From contig JADCRB010000036.1 of NCBI GenBank assembly GCA_021464245.1, positions 1,321,717 to 1,385,716 of the forward strand: a stretch of 64,000 nucleotides of DNA, written 5' to 3'. Under the pieces are notes generated by a model, which did no database searches, was not told the origin of the DNA, and worked only from the letters and a program-made list of their open reading frames with translations. Positions within the stretch are counted from its first letter, which is position 1. Every line of letters starts with the position of its first letter. A program made the translations under genes and the position numbers. Below are positions 53,701 to 64,000 of the stretch, piece by piece. Source of the DNA: Carallia brachiata (lineage: Eukaryota > Streptophyta > Magnoliopsida > Malpighiales > Rhizophoraceae).

Positions 53701-56700
53701 GAGATAATCTTGTTACAGGCTTAGAATTCAGGATACTTTGGGTTTGGCATTAGCGGAAATTAAAGTTTTAGTAATGCAGTTAAACAATGGTTGTTTGAAG
53801 ATTTAGCTCATGAATGCATTTGTCCATACATAGTAATTACATAAGAAAATAAAACTTGACTAGTAATTACATAAGAAAATAAAACTTGACTAATTATCTT
53901 GTTTATATGCCCTTGCTTTCTCTTTCAACTGAGCTTCCTGGAGACGTGTGATTGCTCATTCGAGTAAAACAGGTGCTTATGTTGGGTCGATCAACTCTCT
54001 TCCCCACACACCTCACTTCCTCTCTGTTGATTGATGTCTGGTCTAAATTGCAGGACGTGAAAGTTGGAGATATTTATGACAGCGCAAAAGTTGTCAGGGT
54101 GGATGGGCGCTTTGGTCTACTGCTTGAAATTCCTTCTGTACCAGTGTCAACGCCGACATATGTTAGTGTAAGTCTTTGCTATAGTTTCGTTCGTGAGTTT
54201 ACTCCGATCATTGGGATTCCTAATTGGTTTTTCATCAATTAAGACTGTTAACTGCAGATATCAGATGTGGCTGAAGATGAAGTCCGGAAACTTGAGAAAA
54301 GGTTTAAGGAGGGAAGTCGAGTTCGTGTTAGAATTCTTGGGTCAAGGCATTTGGAAGGACTTGCTACAGGGATTTTAAAGGTGCCTTTTTTACTGCATAA
54401 AGCATGAGTGAGATGATGTATATTGTGCACTATATTGCTACTGAGTGTTGCTTGTGGACTCATATTTCGGATTTTTAGTAGAATATGGTCTTTTTTGTCC
54501 AGTCCCATGTAGAATGCTTCCTTTTATGTCATGCTGCTAATAGTTGGCATTCTGTTTAGTAAGATCTAACAGATCCTTTTTTTAATCCATGGATGATAGA
54601 ATATAATAAGAAACCATGATCTATAAAAAAGTGCATGGTTGAATTTTTTGGTGTTGTTGATGAAGTCAACATAAGTCTTGTAAGCGTAATATTATGCAAT
54701 CGTTAAAGAACTGAGCTCTTCTTCTTCTTCTTCTTCTTCATCTTTTTTTTCCTTCGTTTCTGTTAAGTCTTCATTTTGCTGTCTTGCTTTCATGCAGGCT
54801 AGTGCTTTTGAGGGCCCTGTATTTACCCATTCAGATGTCAAGCCTGGGATGATAGTGAGGGCTAAAATCATAGCCGTTGAGAACTTTGGTGCTATAGTGC
54901 AATTTCCTGGTGGTGTGAAGGCACTTTGCCCTGTTCGACATATGTCTGAATTTGAAATTGTCAAGCCTAGAAAAAAATTTAAGGTAAAATTCTGACATCT
55001 CTTGTTTAAGCTCCATCTGAAATGAATCAGAGCAGAAAGACTTCGTGTTGCTCATATTTGGCTTACTTGTGTTCCTGCATAGGTCGGAGTTGAACTTTCT
55101 TTCCGTGTGCTTGGCTGCAAGTCAAAGAGAATAACTGTGACACAGAAGAAAACTCTTGTATGTTGTTTCGAGAACTGTCATACATAAGCATATCAATTAG
55201 CTGTAATGCAGTGTCTAGGATCAAAGTTTTCTGGATATGTACAACCTTCACTTTGATTATGTCTGTTTGTTAACATGCTTCTTAATTTTGCACTGACGCT
55301 TAGTGTCACTTCCTATCTGTCGAAATTGACAATCATGTCCCAACTATTATGATTATCAGCAATTTTGCAATTGTTGGAGTTCCATTTTAGAATTTTTGAC
55401 ATGTACACAGGTGCATGTCCCATGTATGCAGTCACAGATTGAATGTAGCATGTTCAAAAAATTTCTCGGTAATTAGTTTCATGAGTGGGAAACTTTCCAA
55501 CTCATAAAATTTTTGGTTGATGATTGGGCAGGTCAAATCAAGACTTCCAGTTCTCAGTTCATATGCTGATGCAACTGATGGATTAATAACACATGGTTGG
55601 ATAACAAAGATTGAAAAGCATGGATGCTTTGTCCATTTTTACAATGGAGTTCAAGGATTTGCTCCCAGGCTAGTCTTGAAACATCTAGTCTTCATATGTT
55701 CTATTAATCTCTTCCTTTATTCTCATCCGAGGACAAAGTCCTGATTGGATTGTAGCTTTATTGATCTCTTCTTGGTCTGATTTCAATGTAGTGAAATAAT
55801 CTCCTTTTTTTTTTTCTTTATGTATTATTTTTTCAATTAACCTCCAGATTTTCTTTGATTCATTCTCATCCATTTTGAACCACAGATCTGAGCTTGGATT
55901 GGAACTGGGTAGTGACGCAAGTTCGTTGTATCATGTTGGACAAGTTGTCAAATGCAGAGTAGTGAGTTCTTTTCCTGCCTTGCGTCGGATCAAGCTTAGT
56001 TTTCTTATGAAGCATTCAAGGTACTCTTTCTGATGCATTTATTGCTTTGTGTCAATTGATTTATGAAAACATTTGGCTGATGGAAAATGGGCCTGTTTTA
56101 CAACAGCGCAAATTGATGAATTGAAGATATATCTGAATCTTGGCAACAAATAAAGTGTTCTGTTTTTTTTTTTTTTTTTGGTTTTGTTTTTGGGATGCAA
56201 CATGAAAGGGATTCTGAAGAAGATGCTGTCAAGCTGGGTAGTGTTATTAGAGGAGTTGTTGAGAAATTGACCCCTCATGCAGTGATAGTCTATGTTAACG
56301 CGAAAGGTTACTGGAAGGGTACAATATCTGCTGAACATTTAGCAGATCACCATGGTATTTGTGCTTTCCCTGTGATTTTCTTTATTATTACTCTTACTGT
56401 TTTTAAAATCACCATCCTCATTCGTATCGCTGTTGTCATATATCTTTTGCCTTAACTACTATTCGTGGTAATCATTATGTGATTTTGTTTTGCATTATGC
56501 AGAACATGCCTCTTTGATGATGTCCCAATTGAAGCCCGGATACGAGTTTGATCAACTTCTGGTCTTAGGTATTTTCATGCTTTACCTAAATGGTTGGGAG
56601 GATTTCATGCCAATTGTCGTTGACGTGCTCATATTTTTCTTTGTATTAATGCTATTTCAACCAACAGCACCCAAATTTGGTGCTAAACTGACTGCCATTG

Positions 56701-59700
56701 CTGAATCCACTTTAGCATTACCTCATAACCATCCTTTTGTCATTTGGGCCTTGAGGTTATTCTGACAGAACAGGAATATTATATAAGGCCAAGTGCTACG
56801 GCATCTGCTTTCTAGAATGCGAGTATGAAAGGGCTGGATCTTTTCCCCTTCCCCATGCATTCATGATAGATTGGACCATCCAAAACTGCACTTTGGGACA
56901 TTATATCCTCCCTAGCATAGTGTGGATATGTCTCTGCTAAATAAATGCATGGATATCAACAAGGCTGCATACAGAAATCAGATTAATGGAACCAAAGGCT
57001 TGAAGCTAAAACATGCAACACACAGGGACATGTTTAACGAAGAAAACTCACAGAATGCCTTTTTTATCTGATGTTATCGTAGTCCTAATACTTGGCACAG
57101 CAACATGGTGACGTCCTGTGGCTAGGAGGACATTTGATGTTACTTTTAGTGAATATTAAATGATTTCAACCTGTAAGGTTCTCGTCCTACGACTAAATCT
57201 GTCTACTCTGCACGAAACTTTTTGGTTTTTTGGGTATCCACAGTTAGTCAAATGTTTATGGCCAGTTTTCCATGTCCTTACATTGCAACCTGCAAGTTTG
57301 AGGACAGGAAAGATCACAAGCTAATAAATCCTCTGACAACCATTCATTGATTACTGCAGATATGGAGAGCAACAATTTGGTTCTTTCTGCAAAACAGTCT
57401 CTTATCAACTCAGCTCAAGAACTGCCTTCAGATCTAAGCCAGATTTGTCCACATTCAGTAGTCCATGTAAGTCTCTAGCTTCTGATATACATGATCCCTT
57501 TTTATTAGCATGTCTGTTAAAAAGAAGTCTTATTACTATGATTTTTGAGCTTTTCTTCAGCACTGAAGGGTGAAAGTTTAACTGTGTTGGACAACCAAGT
57601 ATATCTTCTTCCTTTTGTTCCTTTTTTGCTTCAGGGATATATTTGCAACATAATAGAAACTGGCTGCTTTGTTCGCTTTCTTGGCCATTTGACCGGATTC
57701 TGTCCTAGAAGCAAAGTACTTTCTTTTCTTTTATTCCCTTTTGCTCCTTTTTGATATTGAGGCTCTGTAAACTGAAACAACGTTATTTTGTTCTGCTTTT
57801 TAATTTTATTCCCTTTTTGCAGGCAACGGATGACCAGAGAAGTAGGCTTTCAGAAGCCTTTTATGTTGGACAATCTGTTCGCAGTAATATTCTCGATGTT
57901 GGTGCAATGCCTGTGACTAGATTTCTTTAAGGATGACGTTTGAAAAATTTAGTAACTCTCTTTGTTTCTTTGGTTTCCAGGTGAATAGCGAAACAAGTAG
58001 AATAACTGTGTCTTTGAAGCAGTCATGCTGCTCATCAACAGACGCATCCTTCCTCCAGGAATATTTTCTTTCGGAGGAGAAGGTAAATAAAATGGGCGCT
58101 TTGGTCCATTGTCTGTTAGGTCTGAATGTGTTCACTCTATCTTAGGGGAATCATGTTAATCTTGCTGAGGTTATCCTGCAATTTTGCTATTATGAAATCA
58201 CATGAATAACCTTTTTTTTTTATTGGGTAACATCCTGCTATTCTCTTAATTGTGTTAACTTTGGGTTTGCCTTTTCAATTTCCTCTTCTTGGTGTCCTAG
58301 ATTGCTAGGCTACAACTTTCAGACACTAAGGGAACGACCTTAAAATGGGCTGAAGAATTTAGCATTGGCAGCACCATTGAAGGAGTTGTTCAGGAGTTGA
58401 AGGAATTTGGAGTCGTCGTTAGCTTTGAGAAGTACAATGACGTTTTTGGTTTTATTACACGTTTCCAATGTAAGTTCGCTTTCCACAATTATCCAGTTTT
58501 AATTTCATCGAACTGCTGATATATTTTGCGTTGTGATTGCTACAGTGGGTGGAACTATAGTGGAAACAGGGTCTGCTGTTCGAGCTGTTGTTCTTGACGT
58601 TGCCAAGACAGAAAACCTTGTTGATTTATCTCTAAAGCCAGAGATTTTGAATAAAGCACACAATGGGAGTCTAAAAGCCCACAGAAAGGTTCAGCCTGTG
58701 TTTCTCATATATCTCGCATTATGTGTGTGCTCTTTTTGATGTTGTTCGTACCAACAGATATTAAAAAAAGGGTTTGTGAATAATCATTAATGTTTTCTTC
58801 ATCTCTTAAAGTTGTTCATTTGGTGTTTGGTTTGTTGTACTTCCTTTCTGTATATGATTCTATGCCTTTTTCATACTTGTTCTATTTGAACCTTACTACG
58901 CTGTTCTTGATTCCAGAAGCGCAAAAGAGAAGCATCTGAAGGCTTGGAGGTGCATCAGACTGTAGATGCAACTGTGGAGATTATGAAAGACAAATACTTG
59001 GCAAGTGTTTTATACCTTGCCGATTGTGATGATTGATTGTTTGGATTTTCATGCTCATATGCTCTGCAGGTTCTTTCAATACCAGAGCACAACTATACAG
59101 TTGGATATGCTTCAATATCTGACTACAACACGCAAAAGTTCCCTCCAAAACAATTTTTGAGCGGACAAAGGTATGAGTGTTGTTTGTGGCTATCCTTACA
59201 GCATACATCCATATCTGAAGCCTTCTTTTTTCTCTTCTCATATGCCTGTGTGATTAATCAGTATTTCCAAATATTGTTGTGCTTATGAATTTTTTCTTTG
59301 GAGTTTTTTGCCAACAAGGCTCAAATTTCTCACCAACAATTTGGATAATTGTCAATTCTGTCACTGTTTTGTTAGAAGTCTTAATCCATTGGAAAATTAT
59401 TTGTGCAGTGTTAGTGCCACTGTTATGGCTCTTCCTAGCCCTTCTACTTCAGGGAGGTTGCTTTTGCTATTGAAATCCATTAATGAGGTAACTGGGGATT
59501 CCAGTTCTAAGAAGGCCAGAAGGAAATCTAGCTATAATGTGGGATCTCTGGTTCAGGCAGAGGTAGTTAGCTTCAATTTTTGTTTATATTATGCTTTTCG
59601 TGACAAATTATGTGTGCACTGACTGGTGAAAATTTTGGATTTTTTTTAGATTAGTTGATTTTATTTTTCTTGAAAAGCATGACATGGAATCTTGTGTTGG

Positions 59701-62450
59701 ACCTTCATAGTCTTCTGAAGGGCTTGTATTGTATATCATGTTATTACCTTTTCAGATTACTGAAGTAAAGCCACTTGAAATGAGACTGAAATTTGGTATT
59801 GGATTCCGCGGGAGGATTCATATAACTGAGGTGAATTTCCTAAACAATCCAGTGTCAATCTTGTTGTTTGTCATTTGATTGCTTTCTAACATTAGTAATG
59901 TTTTCTTTTGACTTCTCTCATTGGCAGATAAATGATCTTGCATTGGAAAATCCATTTAGTAGCTTCAAAATTGGACAGACGATACCTGCAAGGATTGTCA
60001 GTAAGCCTGCTCAATCAGATAACAAGAAGAGCCAGATATGGGAGCTATCTATTAGACCGAAGATACTTGCAGGTAGTGTATTTTGTTTTGGAATTTCTTG
60101 TATTCTTAGAATTTGTTACTAGTTATATTTTTGCAGCTCTTGACATTGCTAAGGTGATTATGCCGTGGGCTGGGGCTGGGTATGGTCTCTGCCCTAAGTT
60201 TTTATTTTAACCTTGAAAAGGAGAAAAGATCTTGTTTTTTTAAGGTTGTTATTTTTATTTAAGGCCATGTTTGTTCTTCCATCAGGATCTCCCATATTAA
60301 GCCTTGTCTAGTGACTTAGGCTCCATGATACTTGGTTTTTGGTTTAAAGAGATTCTATCTATTGGAATATCCTTACTGTTGAACGCCAACGATATTGTAC
60401 TCTTTACCTGAAAACCAGTCTGATGCAATCTATGTTGCTTGGCTTTTTCTCAAATTTCTTGATATCCTGTTCTTGCTTCTTTTGCTTCTGAAACATTGAA
60501 GTCTGGCCAGTTATTTTTTGACATATTTCTCAAACTCTATGGTCAGGCCGTGAAGCATTGATGGCAAAAATGATGCATTGTAAAGTTTTCTCAGGTCTTG
60601 TATGATAATTTATAGCATAGGGCTTAAGTTATGATGTTAAATATAGTTTACGGACAGGTTGCTGAAACCTGTTTCAATGATTTTTTTTGTTCTGGTCATG
60701 GTAGCACTATATATCATCAATTCACATGAAAGTGATGGCAATAATCAGGAGTCTGCTGTTAATCATTTACTTGATATTGGAATTTGCAAGAGGGCTGTGC
60801 AGAAATTTAAGTTATGCTTAATGGGACAGATATATCCTGCAACATTATTTCAAAACTTTGACTACAGTCTTTTCCTCCCCCCACCATTTCCAGCCTACCT
60901 GTTTTCTATCAATGGGCATCTTGCTTTCAAATGTTTCCAAAACGTGAGAAAAATTGTCACAGAAAATGATTTGTTAATGCTGTTTACCTTGCTAAACTGG
61001 AATGCTTGCATAGTTCTGCTTCTTTGTTGGCCGATGATGTTTTAGGGAATTATTCATTGAACATGAAAACTGTTTATTTGGATAACTTGTTTACACTTAA
61101 TCTTGCAGCCTTGGTGACCTAACTTCTAATTACAATGCAGATTCCGGTGAACGGGGAGATGAGAAACTTCAGTTTTGTGGTGGTCAGCATGTAACTGGTT
61201 ATGTGTATAAAGTGGACAGTGAGTGGGCATGGTTAACAGTATCAAGACATGTAAAGGCTCAGCTTTTTATAACTGACAGTTCATGTGAGCCTCATGAACT
61301 TCAAGATTTCCAAAAACGCTTTTATGTGGGGAAGGCAGTTGTTGGCTACGTCTTGAGTTACAAGGAGGGGAAAGCATTGATCCGTCTGGTTCTATGTCCA
61401 CCACGTGCATCTAATGGACAATATAGTGGTGAGGCTTTGAGTGACAATACCAAAGAAGACATTGTAGCCAATTACACTGGTATTGCTCATATATGTGAAG
61501 GTGACATTGTGGGTGGCAGAATTTCCAAAATACTTCCAGGTTTTGGTGGTTTGCTTGCGAAAATTGGTCCAAATATTTATGGCAGGGTTCATTTCACTGA
61601 GCTGCTAGACACGTGGGTGCCCGACCCATTGCATCAATTTTCTGAAGGCCAATTTGTCAAATGCAAGATCCTGGAGATCAGCCGTTCGGTCAAGGGCACT
61701 TATCAGATTGATCTCTCATTACGTTTATCTTTAGATGGAATGCTTAGTCAGAATTCAGTTGATCTCTCTGATGATGTGTAAGCCCTGAAGCTTTACAATG
61801 TCTGGATATTTAGAATAATTTCCTCAGCTAAGTCCAATATATAATAGGAGTATTTTGTGATGTAACTACAAATAATAGAGTGCATGAACACCATGATTCT
61901 TATGACTTCTTTCCCTTTGCCTTTGGCGTTGTGGTTGCTTCTGACGTGCATCTTGCAGCCATTTTGATATCATTAGATATGACCCTATTATTTTCTTTAG
62001 CATAATACTCAAGTAACATTTTGTAATTTGATGCACAGAGGTACTTCTAGCAAGCGTGCAGACAAGATTGAGGATCTTTATCCTAACATGGTGGTGCAGG
62101 TGACAAGATTTCCATCATATGTTTTTTCACGCAGTTGATTTCAGTCTTTTTATCTTCTATTTTTTTTTTACCCTGTAATCGTCAGTTGACTTATTATTTG
62201 TAAATTGGGGGTGTTTATCTCAATGCTATATTTGCTTATACGAAGGATGAGCCTTGATGTAATAATAAAGTTACTTCATTGTGACTTGACGGTCACAGGT
62301 TCATGTCACAGAATAGCCTCGCTGTAAAAATTGGGGTAAAGGTGTCTGCATTTTACCCTTTTCCACCTCACGGTGTAGAAGCCTCTTGCTTTGAGCGCCC
62401 TTTTAAGTATCATTGGTTATAAAACTCTATCATTACTAAAATGTAATCAA

Positions 62451-62484
<34 letters not shown>

Positions 62485-63770
62485 TGTATCCCTTGATGGT
62501 CAATATTTGCACCCATCTAATAGTGTGGCTTCCTTGAAACTAAGTGTGATTTGTTTGGTTGTCAAATGTGTAATTTGGGGTGTATAATCTGCAAATATGT
62601 CTAGATTTTGATCACATCCACCTTTTTGCCTAAGGTATTTCAATTGCATGGTGATTTGTCCCCCCTGGGATTTCTATTTAGGTTATGGGCTCAGTGGTGA
62701 TTTTAAAGTAGTTGCTCATATGATGTAGTTGACTCACTTTTCTTGGTAAGTCAGGTCCATGCCAGCACTAAAATTGTAGCTTCTTGATTGGTCATATGTC
62801 TGCTGAGCCCAACGGGGTGGGCTAACAGTGTTGGTTGACAGACCATATATTTCTTTTCAAGTTTTTGAGTTCTCCTGTCTAATTCATCTTTGCTATGAAT
62901 GGATTTGATGGCTAATCCATTTATTGGCTATGGCAGGGTTATGTTAAGAATGTCACTCCAAAAGGATGCTTCATTTTGCTTTCAAGGAAGCTTGACGCGA
63001 AGATTCTACTCTCCAATTTATCTGATGGATATATTGACAATCCTGAAAAGGAGTTCCCCATTGGGAAACTTGTAGTGGGCAAGTATGTGTTTTCTTATCC
63101 CCTTTCCATCTTGTTGGCTGAAATAGTGATGCCAAGTGCTGAATACTTGTTTCAGGGTATTATCAGTGGAGCCATTATCAAAGCGAGTTGAAGTTACCTT
63201 GAAATTGAGTGGAAGCACTGCCGCAAAATCAGAAACTAGTGATATGAGTCATCTACGTGTTGGAAGCATAATCTCCGGAAAAATTAAGCGAGTGGAATCA
63301 TACGGTTTATTTATTGCAATAGATCACACTAACATGGTAAGGAATATGTTATTCATGCAATCCAGTTCATGTGTTTGGCCAAATAGGCTCTAAGGTTATA
63401 TTAGATGTGGAATATTAGAGCTATTATCAGTGGAAATTGGGCTGATACTGTTTTGGAAATGCCCTAAGCATGAAATTTATGTGTTTGACTAACTGATGAT
63501 CGCATGCAGCTCTTTTAATTTTATTTCTGTTCAAATGAACATAAATATGGATTAAGGTGTCGTGCTTTTATCCATTTTCTTTCATTGAACTACTTATTTT
63601 CTTTATTCTAAGAATTGCATCTGTTCTTACCCCAAATTCTCATTAGTTTTATCCTCTTTTTAATTACCTAGGTTGGTTTATGTCATGTGTCAGAGCTTCC
63701 TGATGATCATGTTGATATGATGGAAAATAAATATAGAGCAGGGGAAATGATTACAGCAAAGATTTTGAAG
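46568..63770 (+). CDS. RRP5: rRNA biogenesis factor RRP5, N-terminal S1-repeat part (33 exons, incomplete)
   Basis: RRP5 is a nucleolar scaffold needed for pre-rRNA cleavage in both ribosomal subunits; it has many S1 RNA-binding domains and a C-terminal HAT/TPR part. I placed 33 exons: 46568-46739, 47290-47501, 48272-48412, 48535-48705, 50726-50825, 52486-52604, 52715-52837, 52953-53024, 53407-53499, 54054-54167, 54258-54380, 54798-54983, 55083-55157, 55532-55668, 55886-56020, 56209-56354, 56503-56568, 57360-57466, 57635-57715, 57823-57897, 57981-58082, 58301-58469, 58546-58688, 58917-59000, 59070-59170, 59409-59562, 59756-59830, 59928-60072, 61141-61777, 62039-62099, 62937-63082, 63156-63336, 63672-63770. 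Phases agree, giving 1515 open codons of roughly 1900. The N terminus is Lys-rich; S1 blocks include ISPGMKLWGVITEI, THGWITKIEKHGCFV, GYICNIIETGCFVRF and GRISKILPGFGG. Introns 14 and 24 have GC donors. The HAT repeats lie beyond the window. Confidence 0.95.
47738..47770. repeat. (CT)n microsatellite
   Basis: About 15 CT units in intron 2 of RRP5. Confidence 0.9.
48706..50725. other. Long RRP5 intron 4
   Basis: About 2.0 kb, unusually long among the short introns of this gene. AT-rich with poly-T runs at about 49687-49710. No open frame, TIR or tail was identified, so the reason for its size is unclear. Confidence 0.5.
50826..52485. other. Long RRP5 intron 5 with an old retroelement-like patch
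   Basis: About 1.66 kb. The stretch 52010-52340 is GC-richer and contains GGAATTAGAGCCAAGGG, similar to the Copia-type primer-binding region (TGGTATCAGAGC), and phrases such as AAGTGGACTAC occurring twice. It may be a decayed LTR-element piece. No protein is encoded. Confidence 0.35.
53831..53890. repeat. Perfect 30-bp tandem duplication
   Basis: Two identical 30-bp units, 53831-53860 and 53861-53890, each beginning TAGTAATTACATAAG, in RRP5 intron 9. With no mismatches, the duplication is probably young. Confidence 0.9.
54716..54741. repeat. (CTT)n microsatellite
   Basis: About eight CTT units in RRP5 intron 11, close to the exon 12 acceptor. Confidence 0.85.
62243..62405 (+). mobile_element. 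Au-like SINE in RRP5 intron 30
   Basis: About 160 bp laid out like a plant Au-type SINE: an A-box-like GAGCCTTGATGTAATAATAAAG, the spacer with GTGAC..GACGGTCAC, a B-box-like GGTTCATGTC, then AGCCTC, GGGGTAA, GTCTGCATTTTACCC and the terminal GAGCGCCCTTTT. The tRNA-derived head and the order of blocks match the family as I remember it, with many substitutions, so it is an old copy. It is in the same orientation as RRP5. Confidence 0.65.
62455..62481. repeat. (GT)n microsatellite
   Basis: About 13 GT units in RRP5 intron 30, just downstream of the SINE. Confidence 0.9.
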
Positions 63771-64000
63771 GTGAGGTTTCCCAAAGCACTTGTATCATGT
63801 CAGCATTATTTTGTTCGTCTCTGATTATATTGGATAAATTGAAATGTGAGTACAATGTGTTCTTTGTGACATACTTTGACTCGGTTCAGTTGTTTAACCT
63901 CGGAAATTTTATTTAAGGGTTTATAGATCAATCATCAATGGTTGTGACATGGTTTATATGGTATTGGAACCCCTATCTTGATTTTTTTTTTTTTTCTCCA

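Overview
This is a window of plant nuclear DNA. Genes are split into many short exons with GT-AG introns and lie in AT-rich spacers full of microsatellites, MITE-like inverted-repeat elements, SINE and LINE remnants. The proteins are typical of eudicots. From memory, the left half partly follows Arabidopsis chromosome 3 (At3g58490, At3g58500 and At3g58530 families), which suggests a rosid-type dicot. I cannot name the species from the sequence alone.

Layout, left to right. 1-138: the last exon of an unidentified + strand gene. 1810-6233 (-): an intact 12-exon F-box/LRR gene like At3g58530. 6.6-9.2 kb: a dead LINE RNase H fragment and AT-rich spacer. 9925-12356 (+): a deoxyhypusine synthase (DHS) copy broken by frameshifts. 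12.6-16.2 kb: an 800-bp pyrimidine tract, a repeat shared with the region in front of the broken copy, a possible FAR1-like fragment, a MITE and a minisatellite. 16577-19078 (+): the intact DHS gene. 19962-20054 (+): an orphan first exon of a PP2A catalytic subunit. 20904-23760 (-): a sphingoid-phosphate phosphatase (LPP-delta type) with one abnormal splice acceptor. 24-30.9 kb: a gene-poor spacer. 30982-33599 (-): a DUF620 gene. 33.7-41.2 kb: spacer with a MITE, an RNase H fragment and a promoter-like island. 41266-42321 (+): an intronless KMD-type F-box/kelch gene. 43162-45119 (-): an SCL30A/SCL33-like SR splicing factor with a one-base frameshift in exon 1. 46568 to the right edge (+): the first 33 exons (1515 codons) of the ribosome biogenesis factor RRP5.

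The genes do not form a pathway. They are housekeeping and regulatory genes: ubiquitin-ligase adaptors, eIF5A hypusination, sphingolipid turnover, splicing and rRNA processing. I found no new multi-gene system. The observations most worth checking are gene decay and exceptional splicing: the tandem DHS pseudogene that lacks the promoter, the stranded PP2A exon, the GG acceptor in the phosphatase gene, the frameshifted SR protein with a possible downstream start, and three GC-AG introns in two genes.
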